A DNA stretch of 64,000 nt, from positions 9,973,013-10,037,012 of the forward strand of contig CAKAKS010000022.1 in NCBI GenBank assembly GCA_916700875.1, written 5' to 3'. This document shows, one piece after another, positions 32,741-46,087 of the stretch. The stretch's first letter is position 1. Every line of letters begins with the position of its first letter. A program made the position numbers and the translations under genes. The stretch comes from Sebastes aleutianus (taxonomy: Eukaryota; Chordata; Actinopteri; Perciformes; Sebastidae). Under the pieces are notes generated by a model, which worked only from the letters and a program-made list of their open reading frames with translations, was not told the DNA's origin and made no database searches.

Positions 32741-35700
32741 TGAGCTCAAAGCACTCAGACCTTTTTAGAGATCTACCTCTTCAAAAACCAGTTTGCTCCT
32801 GCCCGTTCTCCGCTCCTTTTTTTTTTTTTAATGCTCACAGTCTCTTGTTCTGTGGCTTTCTGGGGCTTTGTGTGGCTTAGGGGAATAGACAGGCTGTCCG
32901 AGGAAAAGGCATAGACGGACAGTGGCATCCCCACAGCAACCATATTTTAACCCTTTCCTCCCCAGCAACAATCCAGCCATTCCAACGAGTCTGGCAAGGC
33001 TTTCCAGCATTGCTGTGGTGGCAAAGGCAAGCAGATGGGACACTGCTTTCTCTCACTCTCTCTTCCCCTCTCTCTCTCTCATGGTGCCCTCTCTCGCTTT
33101 CCCTTCTCTGCCCTCTCTCACTCTCTTCCATCTTTTGATTTTCTTCACTTTACCTCCCCTTTGCTCTCTCACTCTTTTTCGTTATGTCCTTTAGTGGAAA
33201 ATAGAGGAACATGAATGGACTGCTGACGCATCCTGCTCGGAGCAGTGCTTTGGTTTGATGCAGTGTGTTTTGTGCATTAACTCCCCCCCACCACCACCAC
33301 CACCACCACTCACTCTACCCTCACCCTCCTCGCTGTCTTTCCTTCTCACTGCTCACTCTTCGTCCGTCACTGTGTCACCCTACTTCATCTCTGCCTGGCT
33401 ATATACAATCTCGGACAAGTTGTCGGGGTATTAAGTGCGATTTAAGCCATATTCATATTGATCTATCTCCTCAGTGCAATGGAACTAAAAGTTTAGATTG
33501 TAAGAATTTGATTAGGTTACTTTATTAATACCATATATTAGATATATAAACAGAAACTTTGACTCAATGCATGGCAAGAGGCAAGTGCAGTCCATCCATC
33601 CTTTATCTGTAACCGCTTATCCTGTTCAGGGTCGAGGCGAAGGCGATGTACACCCTGGACAGGTCGCCAGACTATCGCAGAGCTGACACATAGAGACAGA
33701 CAACTATTTAAGCTCACATTCACATCTACAGGCACTTTAGAGTCGCCAATTAACCTAACCTGCATGTCTGTGGACTGTGGGAGGAAACCGGAGTACCCGG
33801 AGAAAAAAACCCACGCTAACACGGGGAGGACATGCAAACTCCCAGAAGGGCCAAAAGCCTGGTTTCCTACTCTGCGTCTACACCTGTTACCTTTTTCTCC
33901 ACCCCCTCATCATATATGCCTTTGCAGGTAGTTAGAGTGCTCTAAGCAGGTAGGCCTTAACCCTCAATTTGAGCACAAACTGTCGCTTCAGGAAGCACAA
34001 CCGCCATAAAGGTCACGTCGAGGAAAAGGCGAACAGGAGAAAACAAGACATGCTTTACCTTCCTGCCGCGAGGAGAAGCGGCAAAACAAACGCACCCTAC
34101 TGTCCCATCAGCCCCTCTATCTTCAATGATTTGTACAAGCCTCATGTCCATTAAACTAGGAAGCAGTGTGGATAATTGATGGTTGGTAAAGCTAGCGGTG
34201 ACAGTGCTGCTAGGTGTGTGTGTTTGTGTCTGAGCTAGAGAGTAAGAGTGTTAAAAGAGTGAGAGAGCGAGAGAGAGGGAGGAGAGAAAGAAACGCCAGC
34301 TAGAAAAGGTCACACTGCCTGTAGCGCAGTACGTTATTCCCACCGGCACAGGAGTATAGAGCCAACTCCTATATTATACACACATACACACACAGACTTT
34401 CTCCTTGACTTCACTGCAGTTGAATACGAATGGGCTTCAATGAAGCACATGTAACAGTGAGGTAGCAGCCACAGGAGTATAGGGAGAGAGGGGGGCGGGG
34501 GGGGGTTTCCTTTGTTAAGACAGAAAGGCTATTTCCTTTCCCTTTCCACAGGGATTCCCTCGCACCGTGGCCATGTGGAAGGCGATATCAGAGGTGTGCT
34601 GCATCCCCCCCCTCGCTGCAGAACATGAGATAATGCAGGCCTATATTCAAACAAGCAGGTTATAACACAAATGCAGGATGTGCTGCCTGCAAATGTGCTG
34701 CTCAAAAACCACATTTCATTGATCTGTTGTTGGTTAAGCCAACTGCAAATGAAGGCTCGGTGTGATTATTGACGACAAAACCCACAGTGTGCACACTGGC
34801 ACCGCTAGCTTTCCGTCAGATGGTGCCTGTGCTGCATCTCTAGGTATGGTGTGCCACCATTTGATGAGCAAGTGACCCAGAATGAGTTCAGGTTGTGTTT
34901 TTTTTTACCCGCCCAGCACAGTACATCCCAGACTACCATCTAACCAAAATCACCCATTGACCCGTAACATGACCAGCGCTGCCAGGACAGCTCTCTCCTC
35001 TTTGGCTCTCACCCTCGTCTATTCCTCTCTTTCCCTGTCTTTTCCTATCCTCACTCTATTTTTCTCTGTCAGCGGACACTCTGCTTTCTCACTACTGATG
35101 GAGAGCGGGTCATGGCCTGCCAAACTCTGTAATGCTCCGCTGACCAAAAGTGGTCAACCGCTTGCTTTATAGTTTGATCCTGGAGCCCCCGAATGGCCAG
35201 CATCGCTTGATGGTCAGCCAAACTCTGTGATCACGGCAAGGTTTTTTCTCAAGGTCCAGCATGTGCGCAGCTCATATGGCATCCCTGAAACTGGCAAAGG
35301 GGGGGGGAACCAGAAACGCCTTTGCCAAGCTAGTGGCTTTTTTTAGGGATGCACCTGGGTTTGGTGGTTGAGGCCAATGCTGAAATTGTAATTTTGAGTG
35401 TCTTTCGAGGTTTAGGTTATGCCAGTATATCCATCGTGACAAGAAGAGTGTTGTCAGGCTTTACCTCCAGGACTTGCTGACCGATGATGGCCTGATGAGC
35501 TGTCAGATACATTGGACCTTCACGCTGTCATGCCAGCCACATTCCCCTCTGTTTGGCGACCCCTGTCCTCCCTGCTTCACCCGAGGCTCTACGGAGCCAC
35601 CCCTGCACCAGGGCCACGAGGGCACTGGGTGTAATTCGGGGGTACTGCGAGACCTACTTTGGCGCGGCTTGTCCGCCGGTCAGCCGGCATGTTCATGGGG

Positions 35701-36322
35701 GGTATATGCAAACGTTACAGAACCCATCCCCTGGGGGGAGTGCTAGCAAATCTGGGCTGCGGCCAGTCACATGTAGGTCAGCAGCCTGTGTCTGTTTGCA
35801 TGCGTGTCAGCGGTTCCATTTGGGCGAACGGCCTGCAGTATGTTACAGCGGCAATGACAATCGGAGTTTAGCAGTATGCAGTCGAATGATAGATCTAATG
35901 ATAATGTCATTGCCAGGATCAAGGATTTACATCATAGGGCCCGGGGCGATCCACATATGGTTTCCTGTTTGTGTATGTGAGACAGTGATAGATTTTTTTT
36001 TTCTCAAGGAGACAAGAGGCACACTATTTTTGGGCTTGTCTTGTGCTCTGAGAGCTATTACGAATTGTTTGCATACGTGTGTGTATGTGGGTGGATGGGT
36101 AAGTGAGCGTGTCCTCTAAGCGTCCAGTAATGTCCCAGTGGCCGATTGCATACCAGTGCCCACCCTGGCGCAATGTTATCTTCAACCAATGTTTCCACAC
36201 CACTGTACATAAACACCCCCAAACTCTACGATGCTGACCTTGAGGTAAAGGACCCGCTACTAGACGCTTCCTTTCCCATTTTCATTTCAATTTCCAGGAA
36301 TTAATTCGGCAAGAGATTACGT

Positions 36323-36325
<3 letters not shown>
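32741..36325. other. Unassigned intron upstream of lrrc4
   Basis: CT-rich sequence to about 33200, then the dispersed repeat at 33590. At 35347 TAGGGATGCACCTGG may be a single hAT-type end without its partner. No gene. Confidence 0.55.
33590..33845 (-). repeat. Widespread fish dispersed repeat (GGAAACCGGAGTACCCGGAG type)
   Basis: TCCATCCATCCTTTATCTGT, GCATGTCTGTGGACTGTGGG and AGGAAACCGGAGTACCCGGA are parts of a very common teleost interspersed repeat. A short related piece is at 1462-1510 (GAGGAAACCCGGGGGAAACA). I cannot assign the superfamily. Confidence 0.65.
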
Positions 36326-36373
<48 letters not shown>

Positions 36374-36380
36374 ACAGACA
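36326..36380 (+). repeat. (CA)n microsatellite
   Basis: Perfect to about 36368, then with GA interruptions. Confidence 0.96.
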
Positions 36381-36744
36381 AGGCACACTGCTATCAGTGT
36401 CCCAGTAAAGGCTTAAACTGCTTGGTAGGGATTTTTTCTGTTTATCACATTTCTCATCACACACACTGGCACACAGACACGTACACACTAATCATATGCC
36501 AGCGCATCAAGAGATTATAACAGGCAATAGGGCATATTAGTGGCTTCCGTATGCCCAGGTTGGATGAGTAGTTGTGTTTCATCCCGTTAACCTGCTCAGT
36601 CTGGCTAGGCTGCTCTCACTGACCTTGTTTGGACTCCACTCAATACAGCACACACACATAGTGATAACATTTTTCGCATTACCCTACATTGGACATTCAT
36701 GCATTTAATGCATTTAGGTGGCGCTTTTATTTAGAGGGCAGTTT

Positions 36745-37020
36745 AAGGTCCTGACACACATTGGACAGTTCGGGGCTGTCACTGAGCGTCTGTCAGCCTA
36801 GTTTTTTGCGGCGTGTACTGCACTGTGTGCTCTAGTCTGCCCGCGCCTGAGGTTTTTTCGGCCGATTCACCATGTTGAATCGGCGGCAGAGCTCGTCGGG
36901 GAGTGAAATTGCTCCGATTGGCTGTTCAGCTTAAACGAATCAGTGCACGAGAAGAGAAACGGAAGTGAGGAAAGCAAGCCAATAAGCAAAGTCAAGAGGA
37001 AAAACACAGACGGCCGTTAT
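36745..37020 (+). repeat. Probable MITE fragment (CCTGACACAC type)
   Basis: TAAGGTCCTGACACACATTG, CGGCCGATTCACCATGTTGA and GAAATTGCTCCGATTGGCTG resemble a fish repeat family that I know only by look. The right end runs into a family D fragment. Confidence 0.35.
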
Positions 37021-37051
37021 TTCTTTGATGTTGGTTTGGTGTGTCTGGGCC

Positions 37052-37163
37052 TTTACTCTAAATGGGACCTTAATTTGCTCAGTGAACATCATGCTGTATT
37101 GAAGAAGACTTGAAACTAGCGATTGAGACCATAAACTCATGTTTACAATGTTTACGGAGGTAA
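37052..37163 (+). repeat. Family D fragment
   Basis: ACTCTAAATGGGACCTTAAT through TCATGTTTACAATGTTTACG matches the centre of the other family D copies. Confidence 0.65.
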
Positions 37164-40065
37164 TAATAGTTGTCTTTTTTCTTTTTAGTCTTTTTTTTTT
37201 TAAACTCTCCCTATTCTCAACTTGCCCCCTTTCTTCGTTCTTTCTTTCCTTCTCTTGTTCTCTTGTTACTCTTCTTACACTGCCTTTGTTTTTGCCCTGT
37301 TTCTTTTTTTCCTCTCCCCATCATTTGTTTGTTCCTCCTCTTCCTCTTTTTGCTCTTGCTGTGCTGCGTCCCCCTTTTCTTCCCTTTTCCCTCTGTCCTC
37401 CCCTCTGTCTTCTTGCCCTCACTCCCCTTTCTCTAAATTGCCACTTCTTACAGTGTTCCTCTGCTCTACTATTTGCAGGCCAGTCTCATGTTAATTGTGT
37501 TTGCTCATTCACAGCATATGTTTTTGTGTGTGTCACAGAGAATGCGCTCTCAAATGAGGGCAATATCAGGTCACGGCAACTGAAGGCGCACAGTAAAAGA
37601 TGAGCGTTTTCACTTCTCTTTTTTCCTGTGTTATTCAGTATTTGAGCTTCGCTAGCAAGCCGTTGTCTCCAGACTAATGGGCTTCATTATGTTGAGCTGT
37701 GTTCATACTGGCTGCCAGAGCAGGGATTAGTCCTAGCGCCGTGTTAGTTGGAAGCAGAAGAAATACACAAGTAGGTTAGCACTGTTAACCCAATCAGCAT
37801 GAGCCAAGATAGGAGGAGATCCTTCATGCAAATTTGGAAATAGGAGTGCTTTTACTTTGGCCTGTTAAATTTACAACATTTTAAAGCTTTCATTCACCAA
37901 TTTACTGCCACATTTATTTTTTAAGAATGGTATTTTCCATTAAAATACCGCATATCATCGCGCCAGGTGTGTGATATAATGCCCTTTACACTTTTCTCGC
38001 CATATGCTAATGCTCCCCATGGCTTGCCCCGGCCACGTCATTGGTCAGCTGGCCTCATTAGGATTCATGGAGCATCCCTGTATGTGCGTTCATCACAATG
38101 TTGCCTTGCCAACTGCCAGGCCGTAGGAAATGGATGTCTCTTTCTCTGAGCAATGTGAAGGTAAAAACATAGTAATTCACCGCTGAGAGAGCAGCTAAAT
38201 CTTCCAGACTTTTAGCTCCTTGGGAGCAAAGATGCCGTCTTCATTCAGCTCCAACCCCCCCTCCCTCTTCTCCTTTTTACTTCTCTGTGCCCTTGGCTTG
38301 GTCAAAACAAAATTCCTAACTAGTGAGTTGTTACACTGCAACATTATGTGACAATAGTTGGGCTTTTTGCATTACTTCTACTCGTCTCAGTTTAACTTTA
38401 ATTGGTTTTAAATGATAGAATGGGATTCAAAACCGTGATTTATTGTGCATACTAACAAATGCTTTGTCTTGCCTTGCCTTGACACTGATACTATTATTGT
38501 CTAGCTTTTTGTTTAGCCTTTATACAGTGACAAGTGCGAAATGTCTGCAACAAGAGGTAATTCGATCAAACATGTAGCACTACAAAAAAGCTCTTAGTTT
38601 GCTTGCAAAACTACATATCTCCCCGGAGGAAGAGGACACACGATATGATTATTTTCACAATACTTAAGTCATGATACAATCTTATTGTGATATGTTGAGT
38701 TTCGCGATAAGATATATTGCAATTTATTACCTTTTTCAACTGCAAAATTTATAGTTTGTCAACATCTGTTTTATATAATAAGATAGTTTTCCCTCTTTTC
38801 ATCTCAGAGTTTTCACATATCTTGAGGTGAGAGGTCAGGTGACCCCTTTGAAAATGGCCAACCTTGCCAAAATTTTGCGTAAATTGAGCGTTATTATATT
38901 TATTTTATTTAGCATTCTTCCCAACAAGCTAACATGACATGGTTGGTACCAATCGATTTTTCAGGTTTTTCTAGTTTCATATGATCTTCACTCTCAAGGC
39001 CATCATATTAAGAGGTTAATTGTTAATAGACATACGTGTATTGACACAATATCGCCACGCAAAATATCGCGATACTATGCTGTATATCGAATTTTTTCCA
39101 TCACCCCCTAATAACTCCCTAAATATTGACATGAAATCCCTACTTATAGGCCATCTCCAGGTTTATGAATTTACTTAACCTCCACCCAGGTCTTTTGTTA
39201 TACTCAAAGTGGCCACCTTTCTTTCCCTCTCCCACTATGATGCCCCGACCTTCAAATATCCTCCCTAAAATCACAGCGACAATTACCTTCTTAGCAGTGT
39301 TATTTCTCTGAAGCTGTTAATCCCGGAATCTCCATCAAGCTCCATGTAGGGGAGGATTAGCCATACTGAGGCCTGCTACTGCACAGACCCAGGGATGGGA
39401 GAAAAAGAATGAAACGGCTTTTCATCTTCCTCAAATCCACCTGTCCACGCCCAGATTACGGCAGCACCGTCCAGCAGATAGAGACTCTCTGTGTGTGTGC
39501 GCGCCAATATTCTTTGTTTTCCACTTCCATGTTGGTGTGTTTTCGTCTATCTCGCTGTGTATTTTGCTTTGTGCCAGATATCTTTGTACGGACACCATGC
39601 GGTGTTGCGAACTGCTTTCCAATGACTTTCAGAGCGTTTTTCTAATATGCTTCCAATTTGGATTTCATTACTGATAGTCTACCTTTTATCTGTGTTCAAA
39701 TGAACTATCTTCTCCCCAATGTGAGCATAATAACAAGAACCACACACTAGTCAGGTATACTTTATGGAGGTATGAAGAGTCATTGTTGTGACATGATTAG
39801 CATTTTAGTTTGTATAGGCTGCAGAGAACGGGGTTGGTGTGTGTACAGGAGATGCATTTTGTGTGTCTATTCTCTAATACGACTACTCGCCTCCCCAGCC
39901 AGTTATTTTTTTCCTGTGTAATATCCGCTGTCTCTCTGCCTCCCATCGTTTTCCCATACTGGGGGGATTTGAGGAGCCAAACTAAGTGTGTCTAATCTAT
40001 GAGCGCAGCCAGCGCGGCGTCAAATGTTTGGTGCCGATGTACCTGCAGCCTCCCAACAATACAAC
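37164..40065. other. Unassigned intron, apart from the nested repeat at 38635
   Basis: 37170-37440 is a pyrimidine-rich run. ORFs there are low-complexity Phe/Leu/Ser strings and not genes. Confidence 0.6.
38635..39110 (+). mobile_element. TATCG-type transposon with a family A fragment nested inside
   Basis: Outer parts have CACGATATGATTATTTTCAC, GTTTCGCGATAAGATATATT and AAATATCGCGATACTATGCT, ending TCACCCCCTA. The middle, about 38811-39000, matches family A (CTTGAGGTGAGAGGTCAGGT; GACATGGTTGGTACCAAT). Confidence 0.6.
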
Positions 40066-40596
40066 TAGAGATGTCACGGTGAGGACATTTTTCCCACTGG
40101 TTAATAAACATATGACAACAACGGTGTGACCGATTACACTGGACATTTTACAAGAAAAGACGGCGCTCAATAAATGTAGAGTGCTTATTTTGATCTTTGC
40201 TGTTGGACGGCTGTGTGTCTGGCCTCTCCGGTAGAGCTTTCGCTGCGGAGGCTGCAGGTTTCTACCTGGCAACGCTGCGCGGTGCACACCGGCTGTGACC
40301 ACTCCTCCGCACGACGATTGCCTCATAAACGTTATGGTTCCTTTATAGCGTTGGTTTTAAATCCGAAGTATTGCCAAATAGGCGTTTTTGCTTTTCGCTT
40401 TGACATCGTCTTGTCTGTCAACTCTCTCTCGTCTCGTGATAAGTGTGTGAAATCTGACTCTTGCTACTCTGCGCTGATATGCCAAAATGAACTAAATGGG
40501 TTTTACTTTGATTAAAAAAAGCAAAACGACGATGGGGCCGGTGGATAAGTAATGTAATCGGTGTGTGCCCAACCACCGTGTAACACCGACTACCAG
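40066..40596 (+). mobile_element. Probable hAT-like element with GTCACGGTG ends
   Basis: The left AGAGATGTCACGGTGAGG and right CCACCGTGTAACACCGACTA are a partial inverted pair. Internal CGATTACACTGG and AATGTAATCGGTGTG are also inverted. 531 bp, non-coding. No target duplication is clear. Confidence 0.5.
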
Positions 40597-42714
40597 AACA
40601 AGCCTAACTACAACACTTCGGCAGCTGTCCACCCAAGCAGGTAGGAGACAATGTATAGGAGAGAGAGGGCAGGAGGTTGAGGAACAGACATCCGAGTGGA
40701 CGTTTATATTATTGCTAAGCGACCATGGACTCAATGTGAGGATAAAGTATATGTTTGGGTTAGAATAAAGTAAGATGGAATATGGGTCAAAGGAAAGAGT
40801 ACCCCCAACTCCAAGCCCGGTGACCTCGCTTAAATGCGTTTTCTGTAGCAGTGCAATCAGGGATATCGTAGGCTGCGGCCGGGGGCCAGCAGGGTCCTGG
40901 CTATGAAAGGGAAGGGGGGGAAAAAGCAGCAGGCAGCACTTTCTAAATTGAAGTCAATAACACAGCAGTCCATTCTGTCAGAGCCAGTCCTCCCACACAG
41001 TCCGCTTACAGTCACTAAGGAGAGCTGAGGGGTAGGATGTCGATTGAGTTCTCCAAAGTACCACTGCGCGTGGCAACATGTGTTCGCGTGGGCGAACGAG
41101 GGGGAAAATGGTGGCGTCAGTGAAGAGAGGCGTGGCACCTCATAAACCTGTTAAAAAACCCTGACAGTAATTGCTATTCTCTTTACCACATGTGTGCGTG
41201 TGTGTGTGTGTGTGGTTGACAACTATACGACAAGAATTGAATATTAAGTCGTGATCCAAAATGAAAAGTAAATGCCCTGAGCCTGCTACATGGAAGTGCT
41301 TTTATTCTACATCTAGCTGGTTGTGTGAAAGCTTGCTAATGCAGGCATATATCTCAGACACACACATGCACACACACATATTTTTGCCTTTAATCCCTTT
41401 TTGCATGTTAGCACTTCCACATAGCTTTGGGGATTAGAGCTGGTATGGTTGGCCTGCCTTGAGCGGGGGGGGTAGGAAAGGAAATTAGTGACTGGTAGAG
41501 GGGAGACATCCGGCTGACATGCCTGTGTGTCGATGCATGCGCGGTAAGCTCGCACACTTTGTGTTCGAATCTGATGACGACTGTGTAATGGTTACTGGCA
41601 CATCCGCACAGCATGGAACAGGCATGATTTGTTTGGGAGCTAGCACTTTTTTTGCCTACTTCTGCTGAGCCGAACGCTGAAAAAAAAGTCAATCGGCTGC
41701 AGTTTTGGTACTCTGTGTTCCCAGTAGTGTTCTGACAGGCTTGTGTGTGTGTTGTGCTTTTCCACAGGAAAATGCAATTTTATGATAAAAACCCATTTAC
41801 ACTTCAGTTCTCCAGATTTTTTCTTTTGTATTTGTGCGAGAGAATAACTCTGTTAGCGGAAGATTGTCCTTGAGATTGATTCATAACTGTCATAACTGCA
41901 CTATCCCCAATGTCAAATTTGTTTCCGCTCTCGCCCCTGTATCTGGAGCAAAGAACTGCACACACACAGTCGCATATGTTCCCACTCGGCTACATGTCTG
42001 TGGTTTTATAATGCAGTAAAATGTTTACATATCATGGGAATAGGCTAAATGGAGCGTGACGCTACTCTTCATCCACAGAGCTCTTTAACTTTTTAAACAT
42101 ATACATTGCATTTCCGCAAAACTTTAAAAGCTGTCATCTTTCCATTTAGTATCTACAGTAAGTGCATCATCTCTCGTGTTTTTGTTCCTTGGTGTTATGT
42201 CATTGTTTGCTTGTAGATATTTTATAGACCATGCTTATAGACACAGGCCTACTAATCCACCTACTGGTGCTCTCTCTCTCTCTCTCTTCTCTCTGTCAGT
42301 TCTCTCTCTGATAGTATCAGTCTGGGTCACTCTCACTGTAGTTGGACAGTGGTAATTTCCCAAGGCGGACATTGATTTCTCTTTTCATTTTCCTGCCACT
42401 CATAGTTTGACATCATGCTGAAAATTATAATTTTGACCTGAAACCTATTGCCATATTTCGGAGCTCCTTTTTGCCATTTTTCAAACAATGAGGGAACCAA
42501 ATTGAGTATAGTGTTGAGAGGTTATTTTTTGTATCATGTCGTTGGTGTGGAAGTTCTTAAGCTGTTGAGGAACAACCTTAAAAACAACGACAATATCCTT
42601 TTACACTTGGACGTCTTCTCATATCTATTCTTGTATTCTCGATTCGTAGGATTTTTCGGGCGTTTTCTTACGAAATGTCCAGCGTCCAATTCCGCTCCAG
42701 TCTTTTCAAAATAA

Positions 42715-42965
42715 ACTTGCGTCTTCACAGGAAACAACTTGGTTAGGTTGAGTCAACAAAACTACAAAGTTAGGTTTAGGAAATGTCTTGGTTAACTTAC
42801 GCCACACCTGAAGTGGTTACTCCGCATTGGAAGTGACATAACTTAAGTACGGAAGTTATGTGACAAAAACTACTTAGAGGTTTAGGAAAAGATAGAGGTT
42901 TACGTGACAAATAAATCAAAGTTGACTTCTGGTTTCACACTGGACACGAACGCCGGCCTCCTGGG
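42715..42965 (+). repeat. Dispersed fish repeat rich in GGTTTAGGAAA motifs
   Basis: AACTTGGTTAGGTTGAGTCA, AAAGTTAGGTTTAGGAAATG and GTTGACTTCTGGTTTCACAC, then ACACGAACGCCGGCCTCCTG, are a common teleost repeat with internal sub-repeats. Class unknown. Confidence 0.6.
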
Positions 42966-44696
42966 GCAAAAATCCTGTTTTGTTTTTTTGACCCACCCAG
43001 CAACCCCGACTTCCTCCCTATTAGATGTTTGTGCCTCTTTATACTTCCTGGTTCACAACAAGGCCTATTGAAAGAGGATGGGTCATGATGGTGCAGTAAA
43101 AAACATGGTCTGCACTCGCTGAAATTGAGCCTATTGCAACCCAACGCACGACCGCAGCTCCAGTTACACTGCGCATGTGTTATACCCCATACCCCGAGAC
43201 CCGTGTCCGCTCGTGTCCCAGCCTCCTTCAATAAGCCTTGGTTCACAATTATGTGGATTAGATATGATTTGATTTCGTGGGGATATATATATGAATTACA
43301 GCGCATTACTTTTCATAGGTATAGGTATGAACGGTGAATGAGAACAGCCTGAACTTGCTATCGGTGCATCTCTAGTCATGATGTATGGGATACTCCTGTC
43401 TCTATCTGAGCAACTGTATTATGAAAGCCATTATTCCTGCTTTGCCTCAATACTGAATGTGTTCACTGTCCATTAGTGAACACATGTAGCGATACCATGC
43501 CGTTGCTCCGGTAGATACAGGTATTTGATGTTTTGCTCCACTTTCCATTGCCTCTGAAGTGTGACTCAGACGTGTTTCATTCAGGTTATTTTTTCTAGTT
43601 AAGCAAACTGCCAGCAAAGCTTTGAGTGCCTGCGTATGCATTTTAATATGCATGTTTTGTCTGGAAGGCTTTGCTGACTTAACCGTCTAGACACTCTTCT
43701 TCAAGGGGCTGCCATTTGTTTTGTTTTTTTCTTCTCTCGTTGCCTATCACTGTTCTGCCATCCATTTGTTAGTAGCTCAGCTGTGCACAGCAATAAACGA
43801 CTGAGAATTGATGAAGCCGCCGAGACACATTGGTTAGAATTTTCGTTTGAGGAAACAATTGAGCACCCCACTTATTCATTCAGCGGAAACACCGTGAGAC
43901 AACAGCCCTTGGGCGTCTGGGTTTACGTCTTTAAAAAGGTGCCTTGTTAGGTATTCAAGCAGTAAGTCTGGGCGGCGGGAGTGTTGAGCTGGCCACGGGA
44001 TTGTTGTGGCTTGTAACTCCGTGGAAGTAGTGGGGTGTCTTTGCCTCTGGCCACATTGTTGAAATTGAATTTGAAGAGTTTGTGTGTGTGTGCGCTGCTG
44101 CCTGTTTTTGAACTGAGCGGTATCCATCCTGTTTGGAAATGCAACTGTCATGTCGCACACCTGGTGTTAAAAGCACTCCCGCAGGAAATGGTGCGTTCTG
44201 AGCCAAATGTATCAAGTAAACAATCACATGCTGTTTGTTTTTCTGCTGCGACTGTTTGTCTGTTAGAAAGATTCTATCTGATATAGTACAAGTACATTTT
44301 CATATTTGTGCTGGCTTTGTCATTGCTGTAATTATCATGTACTTTATCCTGTGGGATCATACTCAAATTGACACCCAGTTACTGCTCAGATGCTGTGATA
44401 GTGTTACCATAGTGACAGTACTTGTCAAAGATGGTGACTGCAGCAGAATTAGAAAGTTGTTTTTACCTGAATTCTAAACGACACAAGATAATAAATCAGC
44501 ATCCGTCAAACTGTGATGAACCTAAACCGACAGTAACTAGTGACATCACTCGGACGCACTTGATGCCCTTTTGTCCGTGCGCCCTCGTGAATGACTCAAC
44601 CTTCCTGCGTATTGTACTGGATCGCATTATAATGTATTGAGCTGCGACTGAGCCATGTTCTTGCGGTTCCTGCTCGAGGTGTTCACAAGTAAAAAA

Positions 44697-44719
44697 GGAA
44701 GGAAGGAAGGAAGGAAGGA
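44697..44719 (+). repeat. (GGAA)n tetranucleotide repeat
   Basis: Nearly six GGAA units after a short A run. Confidence 0.95.
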
Positions 44720-45056
44720 GCAGTTAATTGTGCTGCAGCTTTGACACGAGCCCTAGCCCTGAAGATGCTTTTAAAAGAGAAAAAAAAAACGCAATACTGA
44801 CATTGACTGATTCATGACTCATCGCTCTCCTTATGCTATAAGAGATCCCAGCTGCAGAGGGAATTAATCCGATGTAATATATGTAATTTAAAAGTTTTTA
44901 CTTGAAGAGTTTTGAATCACGCGTTTGTCTTTATTTCAGTTATATAATGCATTTAAATCTTGTCAATTGAGGGGAAAATTTAATATATATTGCGACTATG
45001 TGAAATTTAAATCATGCCTTGATGTGAATTTTAGGTCATGTGTGATGAATGAATAG

Positions 45057-45466
45057 TAGGGCTGTCAAACAATTACAATATTTAATTGCGATTAATAGCA
45101 TGATTGTCTATAATTAATCGCAATGTTTTATCTGTTCAAAATGTACCTTAAAGGGAGATTTGTCAAGTATTTAATACTCTTATCAACATGGGAGTGGGCA
45201 AATATGCTTGCTTCATGCAAATGTATGTATATATTTATTATTGGAAATCAATTAACAACACAAATCAATGACAAATATTGTCCAGAAACCCTCACAGTTA
45301 CTGCATTTAGCATAAAGAAATGTTTCATATACTGGTATCTTCACTCTAGCTTTGGTGCCCGTTGCAACCTACGAAAGATCAATTGCGTTAATGCGTTAAA
45401 GAAATTAGTGGCACTAAAACAAATTTGTGATAACGCGTTATTATCGCGTTAACTTCGACAGCTCTA
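45057..45466 (-). mobile_element. Family A hAT-like element with perfect 8-bp target duplication
   Basis: ATGAATAG occurs at both 45049-45056 and 45467-45474, directly outside TAGGGCTGTCAAAC and TTCGACAGCTCTA. The 8-bp duplication and terminal repeats are the hAT hallmark. At 410 bp it lacks about 260 bp of the centre that is present in the 608-1278 copy, so it is an internal deletion derivative. Confidence 0.88.
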
Positions 45467-46087
45467 ATGAATAGCTAAATTAAACTTCTTCTTTCATTCT
45501 TTGTCTTGCATCCTCCACTTCTCTCTGTGCTGATTCTCCAGAGCATGTCCTCTATGTGGTAGCACTGATTAACAGCATCTGCGTTTCCGTAGTCTTGTGG
45601 GGCAGAAAGAGGAGGAGGAGGAATGGAGAAGAAAAAAAACGTGCACCTTCAATGCTCTTTCGTCACTTGTGGCCCCTTCTAAGTTTCCTCTGTCTTCCTC
45701 CTCCCATCCCTCGCTTTTCTACTCTCACTTCTCTCTCTCTCTCTCTCTTGCTCTCAATCTCATTCCACAAATGTTAGCCCCATTTCCCTCCCTCGTCTCC
45801 TCATTATGGAGGTGTTTGGAGGCCCAGTCTTGTTTTTGACACTGATTTATTTTTTTTCCTTTCTTTCCGCTCCCCCACAAATGGCAGGAGAAAAACAGAG
45901 GAAAAGGGATGATTGGAACAAAGCGACGGAGAAAAGTGATAACAAACCGAAGGTGGCATATTTGAAACTTTGTTGTGGGTTCGAGGCTCACTTCAAATAT
46001 TAACAATGAAGGATAGAAGAAAAACTTGCCAAAAGTACCAGTCTAACGCAACACAGGAAATCTTCTGAGCACAGGTTGCATGGGTCT

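Larger units (their letters stand above)
40597..45048. other. Unassigned intron, apart from the repeat at 42715
   Basis: Short (TG)n and (CT)n runs and the (GGAA)n. No coding exon seen. Confidence 0.6.

Noticed and set aside
35553..36119. 188-codon open frame on the + strand
   Set aside because: No conserved motif, no splice partner, and composition like the surrounding intron.
37139..37603. 154-codon open frame rich in Phe, Leu and Ser
   Set aside because: Explained by the pyrimidine-rich tract; a low-complexity translation with no motif.
41520..41590. tRNA-like TTCGAATC box (41565)
   Set aside because: No A box at the right spacing and no acceptor-stem pairing was found, so not a tRNA gene.
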